This document shows, in pieces, positions 36,742 through 45,619 of a stretch of 64,000 bases of DNA (position 1 is its first letter; each line of letters starts with the position of its first letter). The notes under the pieces are model-generated. The model did not search any database. It was not told the DNA's origin and was given only the letters and a program-made list of their open reading frames with translations. This DNA comes from Crocinitomix sp044361315. Its GTDB lineage: Bacteria; Bacteroidota; Bacteroidia; Flavobacteriales_D; Crocinitomicaceae. The position numbers and the translations under genes are program-made. Location: positions 124,001 to 188,000 of the forward strand of contig JBIKJA010000007.1 in assembly GCA_044361315.1 (NCBI GenBank), given 5' to 3'.

Positions 36742-36812
36742 GGCTCACGCGACGTTGTTTTTTGGCTCAAAAATTGGTTGATTTGAGCTAGAAATAATCG
36801 TTTTGTGAGCTA
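36742..36812. other. Evenly spaced inverted GGCTCA/TGAGCTA motifs
   Basis: GGCTCA at 36742 and 36764 and TGAGCTA at 36784 and 36806: two direct pairs, each 22 bases apart, facing each other. They lie in the 250-base gap between the lipoprotein and the convergent mutS. No gene present. Confidence 0.4.
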
Positions 36813-36861
36813 TATTTTTGATTTGTCATATTTCAATCAAATTTAGCTAAAAAGCAACAAT

Positions 36862-36894
36862 CGTTAAAACTTGTAATTTTTGCAAGTTTTAACG
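36862..36894. terminator. Stem-loop between convergent genes, next to mutS
   Basis: CGTTAAAACTTG and CAAGTTTTAACG form a 12-bp perfect stem around a 9-base loop. It lies between the convergent lipoprotein and mutS genes. T-runs are short, so efficiency is uncertain; it could serve both directions. Confidence 0.5.
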
Positions 36895-36958
36895 ATTTAA
36901 TCAAAATTTATTTGGCTTGGTTTGAAAAGATGGCGAAAAATTCAAGTGATTTTTTCAG

Positions 36959-39577
36959 CTATCCCCCAACATATTTTTTAATTTCATTGAGTTTCATCAA
37001 AGCTTCGACCGGGGTCAGGGTGTTGATGTCAATATTTTTTATTTCCTCCTTAATTTGCATTAAAACAGGGTCATCTAATTGGAAAAAACTCAGTTGCATG
37101 GCCGATTCGGTGGCAATCGTTTTCATTTCTTCTTTTAAATCGCCCGAATGATTTTTTTCTAATTGCACTAGAATTTGATCGGCTCGCGACAGCACTTCTT
37201 TTGGCATTCCCGCCATTTTTGCCACGTGAATCCCAAAACTATGTGCGCTACCACCTGGAACTAATTTTCGCATAAAATGAATTTTATTACCCGCTTCTTT
37301 GACCGAAACATTAAAATTTTTAATGCGTGGAAAGGACGATGTCATTTCATTAAGTTCGTGATAATGCGTAGCAAATAAAGTTTTAGGATGCGCCAATTTA
37401 TTTTGATGCAAGTATTCCGTAATCGACCAAGCGATTGAAATTCCATCATATGTAGAGGTTCCTCGTCCAATTTCATCCAAAATGATGAGGCTGCGTTCGG
37501 AAAGATTATTTAGAATACTAGCTGTTTCATTCATTTCCACCATAAAAGTAGATTCGCCAGACGAAATATTATCGGACGCTCCAACGCGCGTAAAAATCTT
37601 ATCGACAATTCCGAGTACAGCCTTGGCAGCAGGAACAAAACTGCCCATTTGCGCCATGAGACTTATGATGGCCGTTTGCCGTAACAATGCAGATTTACCA
37701 GACATATTCGGTCCAGTAATCATAATTATTTGTTGCGTTTCATTGTCCAAATAAACGTCATTAGCAATAAACGGCACATCAATTGGCAATTGATTTTCAA
37801 TGACTGGGTGGCGACCATCTTTAATATCAATGGTCAAAGAGTCATTCATTTCTGGACACGAATAATTATTTGCTATTGCCACTTTTGCGAACGCGTGGAG
37901 ACAATCCAATTTTGCCAATTGTGCTGCATTATGCTGGATAGGGGTGATAAAATCCGCCATGGCATAAATCAAATCAGTGAATAGTGAAGATTCTAATTTG
38001 TAAATTTTTTCTTCGGCGCCTAAAATTTTTGCTTCGTATTCTTTTAATTCTTCGGTGATATACCTTTCGGCGTTTACTAATGTTTGTTTTCGAACCCAAT
38101 TATCGGGTACTTTTTCTTTGTGTGAATTTCTAACCTCGATAAAATAGCCAAAGACATTGTTAAAATCAATTTTGATACTGGTAATACCTGTTCGCTCCAC
38201 CTCACGTTCGCGCATTTGATCGAGGTAGGTTCTGCCTGAATTCAAAATCAATCGCAGTTCGTCTAATTCGGGATTTACTCCACCGGCAATTACTTGTCCT
38301 TTTCCAATCGCAATAGCTGGCTCTTCTTCGAGCTCATTTTGAATGCGTTCACGCAAAGCTTGACAGGTATTTAAATGCGCAGATAATAAATTAAGCGATT
38401 TTTCGTCCGCAGTTGCACATGCTTCTTTAATTGGTTCGATGGCTTGCAACGCACGTTTTAATTGAATAATTTCTTTCGGATTGATGCGTGTGGTAGCAAC
38501 TTTAGAGATGATCCGTTCTAAATCACCAATTTCTTTAAGTTGGACTTCGATTATTTCTTTAAAATGTGGCTGAGCGATTAAATAAGTTACAATTTGATGC
38601 CGTTCGCGAATAGGACCAAGATCTTTCAAGGGTAAAACCATCCATCTTTTCATCAACCTTCCACCTGGCGGGGTTAAGGTTTGATCCAAAATTTGAATGA
38701 GAGTAACGGCACCTTCGTTATGAGAATAAATCAGCTCTAAATTACGAATGGTAAACCGATCGAGCCATACGTATTTATCTTCTTCCAAACGAGAAATGGT
38801 GGTAATGTGTCCGACACGGTCGTGTTGCGTTTGTGATAGGTAATACAAAACTGCGCCTGCGGCTATTATGGCCAATTCGAGGTTTTCGACACCAAACCCT
38901 TTTAAAGATTTTACCTCAAACTGTTTTTCCAAACTTTCGCGCCCATATTCTTTTGTAAATACCCAATCCTCTAACTTAAAGGTGTAAAACTTATCGCTAA
39001 AGTGCTCAAAATATATTTTTTGTTTTCCTTTTTGAAATAAGATTTCTTTTGGTGAAAAACTTTGGATTAACTTATCGATATAATCAAAACCTCCCTCGGC
39101 AACTAAAAATTCACCTGTAGAAACATCAATAAAAGCAACTCCGGCGTTAGCACCATCAAAATGGATGGCGGCTAAGAAATTATTTTCGGTGCCATTTAAT
39201 ACTTTGTCATTGTAAGAAACGCCCGGAGTGACCAACTCAGTAACACCGCGTTTTACAATGGTTTTGGTCATTTTAGGATCCTCTAATTGATCGCAAATGG
39301 CCACGCGCAAGCCCGCCCGCACTAATTTTGGCAAATAAGTATCCAACGAATGATGCGGAAAACCTGCCAATTCAATTTCAGAAGGGCTGTCTTTTCCGCG
39401 CTTAGTTAGAATTATATTTAAGATATTCGAAGCACGAATGGCATCTTGTCCAAAAGTTTCGTAAAAATCGCCTACGCGAAACAACAACAAAGCATCCGGA
39501 TACTTTGATTTTATTTGATTGTATTGTTTCATCAACGGCGTTTCCGTTGTGTTTTCTGTTGTTGTTTTCTTAGACAC
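36959..39577 (-). CDS. mutS: DNA mismatch repair protein MutS
   Basis: 872 residues, full length. MutS recognises mismatches and recruits MutL. The mismatch-wedge motif is FRVGDFYETFG (about 33-43, with the Phe-x-Glu pair), and the ABC-type ATPase has Walker A GPNMSGKS and IILDEIGRGTSTYDG as Walker B/signature. The C-terminal dimerisation helix region is present. It is alone on the minus strand. mutL is not in the window. Confidence 0.97.
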   Translation of the reverse strand: MSKKTTTENTTETPLMKQYNQIKSKYPDALLLFRVGDFYETFGQDAIRASNILNIILTKRGKDSPSEIELAGFPHHSLDTYLPKLVRAGLRVAICDQLEDPKMTKTIVKRGVTELVTPGVSYNDKVLNGTENNFLAAIHFDGANAGVAFIDVSTGEFLVAEGGFDYIDKLIQSFSPKEILFQKGKQKIYFEHFSDKFYTFKLEDWVFTKEYGRESLEKQFEVKSLKGFGVENLELAIIAAGAVLYYLSQTQHDRVGHITTISRLEEDKYVWLDRFTIRNLELIYSHNEGAVTLIQILDQTLTPPGGRLMKRWMVLPLKDLGPIRERHQIVTYLIAQPHFKEIIEVQLKEIGDLERIISKVATTRINPKEIIQLKRALQAIEPIKEACATADEKSLNLLSAHLNTCQALRERIQNELEEEPAIAIGKGQVIAGGVNPELDELRLILNSGRTYLDQMREREVERTGITSIKIDFNNVFGYFIEVRNSHKEKVPDNWVRKQTLVNAERYITEELKEYEAKILGAEEKIYKLESSLFTDLIYAMADFITPIQHNAAQLAKLDCLHAFAKVAIANNYSCPEMNDSLTIDIKDGRHPVIENQLPIDVPFIANDVYLDNETQQIIMITGPNMSGKSALLRQTAIISLMAQMGSFVPAAKAVLGIVDKIFTRVGASDNISSGESTFMVEMNETASILNNLSERSLIILDEIGRGTSTYDGISIAWSITEYLHQNKLAHPKTLFATHYHELNEMTSSFPRIKNFNVSVKEAGNKIHFMRKLVPGGSAHSFGIHVAKMAGMPKEVLSRADQILVQLEKNHSGDLKEEMKTIATESAMQLSFFQLDDPVLMQIKEEIKNIDINTLTPVEALMKLNEIKKYVGG

Positions 39578-39700
39578 TCTACTACTTATTTGGAAGAACG
39601 AATATATTAATTACCTATTAGATTTTCATCCGTTTTTTGGGTCATTTATCAATAATTGTTAACACTTTGCTAATCTGCAGCCATCTGAATTTTAAGCATA

Positions 39701-39735
39701 AAAAAAGCCTTATCAAAAATTTCGATAAGGCTTTT
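39701..39735 (-). terminator. Terminator of the T9SS PA-domain gene
   Basis: On the minus strand AAAAGCCTTATC pairs with GATAAGGCTTTT around a 9-base loop and is followed by more T. It lies 20 bases after the stop of the 39.8-41.5 kb gene. Confidence 0.8.
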
Positions 39736-39754
39736 AAATGACATGTAAAGTTTC

Positions 39755-41467
39755 TTATTTAGAAACTGCCACGTTAAGTTTTCCTTTTGTACCGTCAGCA
39801 AATTCAAGGTTGATGATGTATAACCCAGCTGAGAATGCTGTTACGTCAACATCTAATCTTGGTCCGTTCATGGTTACATCTTGAACAGCAACTACTTTTC
39901 CAGTTACATCTACAATTGTCATGTGGATATTTCCTTCTTTTACCGCCATTGGAATATGCACGATGTGGTTTGAAGGGTTAGGGAAAGCGGTTAATTCCAT
40001 TTCAGGAACCTCTACTAAATTTAATTCGTCTGCATTAAACATTTCAACTGAAATTGAAGGATTGAAGTCAGCACCAAACCCTAAAGCATACCATTGTCCG
40101 CTTGTGTAGGCAGGTGAAGTAGGCATTCTATACGTTTCAACATTCCATCCATAGTCAGTTTTTGTGTCATAACCAGGATAAATAATTGTTCCGTATATTT
40201 GAACACAGAATAAATATTTTTGATCATCTTCTAATAAAACTGGCTCTTCAAAAAGAACATTTACATTTTCTCCTTGAGCATCGCTGGTATAAATATATTC
40301 ACCATTTGCGATATCATTAATGTCAGCAATAGTAAATCCAGGATCGTCTAAATCCACCCATTCATCATTCCATTCGTAAACATAAATATCAAAAGCTTGT
40401 CCATCGATAGAAGTTGGATCAGGATTTTGAGAAGTGCCTGCTGAAAAATTCATTGATAATATACCCAATCTACTTGCGTTTGGATCTTGGAAATATAAGC
40501 AACTAAATAAGTTATCAGTAGTTCCGTTAAATTGGTTAGTTGAATTAACAGGAATTGAAGTAGCTTCATCTAAAGCTGCCATTGAAAATAAATCATCGCT
40601 CATATTAAAATCTGCTTCTGCTGTGTTGTCATAATCAGATTCGTCTGCAGCATCTGCTTCAACTGAATAATCTACATGATAATATCCATTTGCATACGTT
40701 GCTTGTGTGAAAGTTGGAAGTGGAATAAAAACGCTATCGCCAGAAGGAATAGAAACAGGGTCTGATGATTCGTTATAAATTTCACCCCCTTCTATTCCAA
40801 TTGTTGCTGTTAAAACAACACCAGTTTGTGCATTTGATCCAAAGTTTCTTACCCAAGATCCCATTTCAACTTCAAACTCAGAACCACTTTGAGAAAGTTG
40901 TTGTAGGTTACCGAATCTTTCAGCTCTCAAGAAATCTCCATCATTTATTCCTAAATCGTTTGCGTATAAACCGTTTTTACTTCCGATAAATACTTCTGTC
41001 GTTCCAGCTTCTGCCTCAGCTCTTAAAAGTGCGCCATCAATGGCATCAATCATAATAACCGGGATAGTAACTGTAGCACCATCAGCACCTGCACCCATTG
41101 TTACTGGAGCACCTGCCAAGTTGTTTACCATTACTACGGCAATTGCACCAGCGTTTTGAGCGTTTAATGCTTTTGTTCCAAATTCACAAGTACCACGGTA
41201 TAAAAATGCAACTTTCCCAGTTAAATCATCCAATGCAGCACAAGCTGTTGGGTTAGCTAAACCAGATCCGTCATCCACAAGCACCATCAAACCGCTTACA
41301 GAGTTTAAAGGATCTTCTAGATCTGCGACTCCCCAAGTGCCTGGCTCAGCATAGGTCATGTCATAATTACCTTCATTTGGCGAAGGGGATTCTACGTAAA
41401 AGATAACTTGAGCCTCTCCGACAGTCGCCAAAAGACAGAGAGACAATAATAGTACGATTTTTTTCAT
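39755..41467 (-). CDS. Secreted PA-domain protein with T9SS type A sorting domain
   Basis: 570 residues. Signal peptide MKKIVLLLSLCLLATVGEAQ. A protease-associated (PA) domain follows at about 60-155 (VAFLYRGTCEFGTKALNAQNAGA), but no protease domain is visible. A middle beta-rich region with aspartate/asparagine runs follows, and the C terminus (about 495-570, FPNPSNH ... VDVTGKVV ... SAGLYIINL) is the T9SS type A sorting domain. It should be exported across the outer membrane and anchored or released. It has its own promoter element and terminator, so is monocistronic. Confidence 0.88.
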   Translation of the reverse strand: MKKIVLLLSLCLLATVGEAQVIFYVESPSPNEGNYDMTYAEPGTWGVADLEDPLNSVSGLMVLVDDGSGLANPTACAALDDLTGKVAFLYRGTCEFGTKALNAQNAGAIAVVMVNNLAGAPVTMGAGADGATVTIPVIMIDAIDGALLRAEAEAGTTEVFIGSKNGLYANDLGINDGDFLRAERFGNLQQLSQSGSEFEVEMGSWVRNFGSNAQTGVVLTATIGIEGGEIYNESSDPVSIPSGDSVFIPLPTFTQATYANGYYHVDYSVEADAADESDYDNTAEADFNMSDDLFSMAALDEATSIPVNSTNQFNGTTDNLFSCLYFQDPNASRLGILSMNFSAGTSQNPDPTSIDGQAFDIYVYEWNDEWVDLDDPGFTIADINDIANGEYIYTSDAQGENVNVLFEEPVLLEDDQKYLFCVQIYGTIIYPGYDTKTDYGWNVETYRMPTSPAYTSGQWYALGFGADFNPSISVEMFNADELNLVEVPEMELTAFPNPSNHIVHIPMAVKEGNIHMTIVDVTGKVVAVQDVTMNGPRLDVDVTAFSAGLYIINLEFADGTKGKLNVAVSK

Positions 41468-41498
41468 GTTTTTTTTGTTAAATAATTTACAATAGTGA

Positions 41499-41506
41499 CA
41501 AAGCTA
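41499..41506 (-). promoter_or_regulatory. -7 promoter element (TAGCTTTG)
   Basis: Perfect TAnnTTTG on the minus strand, 31 bases before the start of the PA-domain gene; a second match (TAATTTTG) overlaps just upstream. Confidence 0.5.
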
Positions 41507-41579
41507 CAAAATTAAAATGAAGAAAAAAAACGATTGTAGATCTTCAATTTTGAGGATTGAGCTAGTAATGAGGACTCAA

Positions 41580-43448
41580 CTATAATTTTATAAATTCGCG
41601 GTATTGGGCTTCGATGACGGAGCGACAGCGCAAAAGTGCCAAATCGACTGAGCTTTGGTCTGGATATGGCGACCTAATGAGTCGCTGATCCATCATGTGA
41701 TAAACGGTATATCCATCTTGATCTTTCCAGCCATAAGACAAAGTTGAGGTACAAATCGCCCAAGCTTTTGCAGTAGGATCAAACAGATTTTTACTCCAAT
41801 GAAATTCACTCGCATCAATTTTAAGTTGAAGAAGAAGGGTTTTTGCGAGATCGGCTTGTGAACCTACTTTGTCATTTTTTACGCCTGCATAGTTGGATTT
41901 AAGCGCGCCGCCCCAAAACAACAACGGAATGTGAAAGTATTTTTCGCTGTAGGTATCTTCATTAAAAATATTTGATCTTCCATGATCGGAAACAAAAATT
42001 ACGATCGTATTTTCAAAATCAGGTAGTTTTTTCAGCGCTTCGGCAAATAAGCCCAAATGTTTATCGGCATAATTCATACTAGTCACATAACCATCATTAT
42101 TATACCCCGGAAATGTAGGAGCTGGCATATCGTAAGGCGAATGGGTGCTTTGGGTAAAAAGATTATAAAAATAAGGACGTTTGGCTTTCTGAATTTCTGT
42201 CAAAAAGTAAGTAAACATGGCTTCATCGTGAATTCCTAATTTACCTTTTGGGGTCAAATCAAGGTCTTTTTCATCCACCACCCGATCAAATCCGACATCG
42301 GTTAAATAGCCACCTATATTGCCATAAGACAATGAACCTCCAAAAGCATAAAACGAATTATATCCTTCTTTTTTTAGCGATTGATTGAGTGAAGGCAATT
42401 GGCGACATTTGGCAGATTCAGTTGAAATTGAAATGCCTGATATTGTTGGATACCCACTAATTATGGACGAAATTCCTGTTTCTGAGGTCCCTCCGTTTGC
42501 GTAAAAATTGGTAAACAACAATCCTTCTGAACAGAGTTTGTTAAAATTGGGGGTAATTTTTGGTTCGCCGCCCAATGGTTCAATCATTTGTGCCGACCAG
42601 CCCTCTAAAGTTACCAAAATAATATTGGGACGTTCGATATCAAATATTTTTACAGAATCGACTTGTTCGCTGGCATATAATTCATTCATAATTCGCTCGC
42701 CTTCCACAAGATCAACGTTTTGAAAATAAACGGATAAATCTACTTTGAAATGCACATAACAGGTATGAATAAAACCCCAAATTGGGTTCACCGAAACATC
42801 GTTAACAATTTGTTTTTTAGAAAAATAAGCATCCGTTGAGCTGACAGGAATTTGTTGTAAACCACCTCGGATGAATAAGACTAAAATGGTTGCACCCAAA
42901 ATCAAATAGAAGAAGCCATAAAGAATCCGCTTTTTCCAAGACTGAACAAGGGACTTAATCGGATTTTTTTTGAAGAGTTTGACGTACAAGAAATAGACAA
43001 AAACGACTTGTAAAATGAGGTAGAAAAAAAACCACACAGTGTAAGAAAAAGAAGCTGTCCTGAAAACTTCGGAAGGAGTGTTTAGATGTATAAATATTTT
43101 AGAGGACAGTTTTGTTTTCCATTCAATATAGGTCACAATTTCTGCACAAACAACCAGCGCAGCAAGGGTAAAAATCACCCAAAAATAAACGTGAATTAAA
43201 CCATGAAGATACCTTAAACCTTTTTCTCCGAGAAAAAAACTGAAGAAAGAAAGCAAAAAGGAAATTCCCATAAGGTAGCCAATGGCTGATAAATCCAAAC
43301 GAAGGGCATGAAACGGAAGCACAATTAACTCACCAAAATTTCCAGAAAAGTCGGACCAAAAATGAAAGATAAAAAGCAACCGTTGAAATAGAAAAACGAT
43401 TAACCAAATAAGAATTAATTTCCCAAAAAATATAAGTTGCCCTTTCAC
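41580..43448 (-). CDS. LtaS-like sulfatase-fold membrane enzyme
   Basis: 622 residues. Five N-terminal membrane helices (to about residue 210) precede an extracytoplasmic alkaline-phosphatase/sulfatase-fold domain. Metal-site motifs: NIILVTLEGWSAQ, YANGGTSETGISS (nucleophile Thr), TQSTHSPYD and IFVSDHGRSN. The layout is that of lipoteichoic-acid synthase/phosphoethanolamine-transferase relatives. In a Gram-negative it more likely transfers a phospho-head-group to an envelope glycan or lipid. Substrate not readable. Confidence 0.87.
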   Translation of the reverse strand: MKGQLIFFGKLILIWLIVFLFQRLLFIFHFWSDFSGNFGELIVLPFHALRLDLSAIGYLMGISFLLSFFSFFLGEKGLRYLHGLIHVYFWVIFTLAALVVCAEIVTYIEWKTKLSSKIFIHLNTPSEVFRTASFSYTVWFFFYLILQVVFVYFLYVKLFKKNPIKSLVQSWKKRILYGFFYLILGATILVLFIRGGLQQIPVSSTDAYFSKKQIVNDVSVNPIWGFIHTCYVHFKVDLSVYFQNVDLVEGERIMNELYASEQVDSVKIFDIERPNIILVTLEGWSAQMIEPLGGEPKITPNFNKLCSEGLLFTNFYANGGTSETGISSIISGYPTISGISISTESAKCRQLPSLNQSLKKEGYNSFYAFGGSLSYGNIGGYLTDVGFDRVVDEKDLDLTPKGKLGIHDEAMFTYFLTEIQKAKRPYFYNLFTQSTHSPYDMPAPTFPGYNNDGYVTSMNYADKHLGLFAEALKKLPDFENTIVIFVSDHGRSNIFNEDTYSEKYFHIPLLFWGGALKSNYAGVKNDKVGSQADLAKTLLLQLKIDASEFHWSKNLFDPTAKAWAICTSTLSYGWKDQDGYTVYHMMDQRLIRSPYPDQSSVDLALLRCRSVIEAQYREFIKL

Positions 43449-43556
43449 TTGGGTAAAATTAAAAAATCTTGCGAAAACTTTATCACATTATGCCTTTATT
43501 CCATGTTTTAGTTTCATATTGTGACGAAAGTCACCAATCAATGATTTTTTTTAAGT

Positions 43557-43564
43557 TAATTTTG
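43557..43564 (+). promoter_or_regulatory. -7 promoter element (TAATTTTG)
   Basis: Perfect TAnnTTTG, 16 bases before the DUF983 gene. Confidence 0.55.
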
Positions 43565-43580
43565 TCAAAATTTACGTGGC

Positions 43581-43982
43581 ATGTTAGAAAAATTAAAAGG
43601 CAATCGACTTTATAGTATTTTAAGGTACAAATGCCCACGCTGTCATGAAGGCGATTTTTTTGTAACTAAGAAAAATTATGATTTAAAGAACTTCATTAAA
43701 AATCATGAAACGTGCTCGCATTGCGGATTGCGATACGAACGTGAAGTTGGTTTTTTCTTTGGAGCTATGTTTGTGAGTTATGCGCTTTCAGTGGCCTTTG
43801 CGGTTGCTATTGGAGTCGCCATCCTTGTCCTCTTTCCAAGTGCATCCTATAAAGTATATATTGCAGCAATTTTGATTGGTCTTGTTTTACTTTCTCCACT
43901 GGCATATCGACTTAGCCGTTTAATTTGGTTAAACCTTTTTTATCATTACGAGGGAGATAAAAAAGAGGTTAGTAATAAATAA
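43581..43982 (+). CDS. DUF983 family membrane protein
   Basis: 133 residues. A zinc-ribbon-like N terminus with CPRC and CSHC pairs (about 16-50) is followed by two membrane helices (about 60-115) and a charged tail. This is the DUF983 layout, common in Bacteroidota and alphaproteobacteria; function unknown, sometimes near oxidase genes. Monocistronic, with its own promoter element. Confidence 0.88.
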   Translation: MLEKLKGNRLYSILRYKCPRCHEGDFFVTKKNYDLKNFIKNHETCSHCGLRYEREVGFFFGAMFVSYALSVAFAVAIGVAILVLFPSASYKVYIAAILIGLVLLSPLAYRLSRLIWLNLFYHYEGDKKEVSNK

Positions 43983-44110
43983 CTCACTTTTATTTTTTAA
44001 CCGTTTTAATCGATAATAATTTCGTAAAATTCTCTTAAAAACGGATTTACCCAAATCATTGGGCGATCACCATCCAATTAGGTTAATTCAAAAGTTTAAA
44101 ACATACTAAA

Positions 44111-44262
44111 TTTTCGCGTTAGCGGTTGAAATGACAGCTCTCTGACGATCCCGACAAAACACGTCGGGATGTCTTGGACTACAATGGAAAACGCGACCCA
44201 GACCTGTTGGAATTACGTACACACAGTGTAGTAATTACAACAGCGTCGGGGTAACGCCCAAA
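44111..44262 (-). repeat. Modular double-hairpin intergenic element, copy E
   Basis: Read on the minus strand: left end TTTGGGCGTTACCCC; hairpin 1 (CTGTTG-AATTAC...GTAATT-CAACAG, 44204-44243); GGGTCGCGTTTTCC and GTAGTCC; hairpin 2 (ATCCCGAC-GTGTTTT-GTCGGGAT, 44148-44170); then AGAGAGCTGTCATTT and right end CCGCTAACGCGAAAA. Same plan as A-D with variant end words. It lies in the 348-base gap before the radical SAM gene; nothing else is seen there. Confidence 0.7.
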
Positions 44263-44330
44263 TAAAAATGCTGATTCAACCATCAATTTTATAATTAGAT
44301 TTGGTATAACTTTACAGAAGAAACACTTGG

Positions 44331-45344
44331 GTGAAAGCTAGGACAAAAGCCATATTAAAAACAATGACGCTGAAAAGAGGGTGGAACTATTTTTTGCTAA
44401 AATCCTCATTTTCAATATCAAACCTATTAAAAAGGCCCGTGCATTGGGGAAAACCCATGGCAGTTTCCATTGAGCCCACCACGACTTGCAATTTAAAATG
44501 TCCGCAATGCCCCAGTGGTTTGCGTAATTTTACCCGCCCAACGGGAAGTATTTCTTTAGATGAAAATAAGTTGATTTTAAATCAATTAGGACCGCAATTG
44601 GGGTATGTAAATTACTATTTTCAAGGTGAGCCATTTATTCACCCTGAATTTTTAAGCTTGGTGAAAGAAGCGCGAAATCGGAATATTTACGTAGTCACTT
44701 CTACCAATGCCCATTTTATTAGTCCTGAAAAAGCCAATGAAATTGTGGCTTCTGGGTTAAGCGAACTCATTATTTCAATTGATGGTTTGGACCAAGAAGC
44801 CTACGAAACCTATCGCATTAATGGCAAATTGGAAAAAGTAATTTCGGGCACAAAAAACATGATTGCGGCTAAAAAACAAGTCCCAAAATCGCAACTTTGG
44901 GTGGTATTTCAGTTTTTGGTGACCAGCGCAAATGAGCATCAAATTGAGGCGCTTTACGAACTGGCGAGCAACCTTGGCGTGGATGAGGTGCGGCTAAAAA
45001 CAATCCAAATTTACGATGTTGAACATGAAAACGATCTTTTGCCAACAAATCTGAACTATTCGAGGTATCGCAAAAATAAAAATGGAGGGTTCGAATTAAA
45101 AAATAAGTTTAAAAATAAATGTTGGCGCATGTGGAGTTCGGTTGTGTTTACTTGGGATGGAAAAGTGGTGCCCTGCTGCTTTGACAAGGATGCCGAATTT
45201 CAGATGGGCTCGGTGAAACAAACTGATTTTGATACCATCTGGAAATCGGCGATTTATAGCGATTTTAGAAAAAAACTTCAACGGCACCGCCAAGGAATTT
45301 CAATTTGTGCTAATTGTTCAGAGGGTTCAAAAGTGTGGGTTTAA
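44331..45344 (+). CDS. Radical SAM/SPASM domain protein
   Basis: 337 residues from a GTG start. The radical SAM [4Fe-4S] motif is CNLKCPQC (about 53-60), preceded by EPTTT. A C-terminal SPASM-type cluster region follows with CWRMW, VPCCFDKD and ICANCSEG. Such proteins modify peptides or cofactors, or act in glycan/lipid pathways. No peptide substrate gene is seen next to it. It is flanked by repeat elements E (opposite strand) and B (same strand) at about 70 and 4 bases. Confidence 0.9.
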   Translation: MKARTKAILKTMTLKRGWNYFLLKSSFSISNLLKRPVHWGKPMAVSIEPTTTCNLKCPQCPSGLRNFTRPTGSISLDENKLILNQLGPQLGYVNYYFQGEPFIHPEFLSLVKEARNRNIYVVTSTNAHFISPEKANEIVASGLSELIISIDGLDQEAYETYRINGKLEKVISGTKNMIAAKKQVPKSQLWVVFQFLVTSANEHQIEALYELASNLGVDEVRLKTIQIYDVEHENDLLPTNLNYSRYRKNKNGGFELKNKFKNKCWRMWSSVVFTWDGKVVPCCFDKDAEFQMGSVKQTDFDTIWKSAIYSDFRKKLQRHRQGISICANCSEGSKVWV

Positions 45345-45347
45345 AAG

Positions 45348-45470
45348 TTGGGCAAATGCTCCAACACTCCGAAGAGTCGGAGCGTCGTCACACCGGGCTA
45401 ACGTTCCCGCTATTTTTTTGTCGTTAAAAGACAAAAAAATGAGCTCCACTCATATCCCTTTTGCGGAAAA
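45348..45470 (+). repeat. Modular double-hairpin intergenic element, copy B
   Basis: Starts 4 bases after the radical SAM stop: TTGGGCAAAT; hairpin 1 CTCCGA-AGAG-TCGGAG (45367-45382); CCGGGCTAAC and CCCGCTAT; hairpin 2 ATTTTTTTGTC-GTTAAAA-GACAAAAAAAT (45412-45440, 11 bp perfect); GAGCTCCACTCA; right end TATCCCTTTTGCGGAAA. The end words match copy A almost base for base while both stems are different. Confidence 0.75.
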
Positions 45471-45619
45471 ACAACGATCCTCGTTCGCTAAGTAAATTCT
45501 GGGAATTCATAATAATTGCCAAGTGTTTGGTAAATTCTTGTTTACCTATTGTTTGAATCACAGATATAGTTTATTTTGAAGTAATAGACATTTTTAGGTG
45601 ATTTTTACTCAAATTAGCA

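Noticed and set aside
37000..39577. Possible recent transfer of mutS
   Set aside because: Base use and motifs fit the neighbours, and no mobile-element ends are present.
41580..43448. True lipoteichoic-acid synthase
   Set aside because: The fold and active-site Thr fit the wider LtaS-like family, but a Gram-negative host has no lipoteichoic acid; only a general call is safe.
44331..45344. A RiPP maturation system around the radical SAM/SPASM protein
   Set aside because: No precursor-peptide frame, transporter or peptidase was found on either side; the flanks are repeat elements and a pseudogene.
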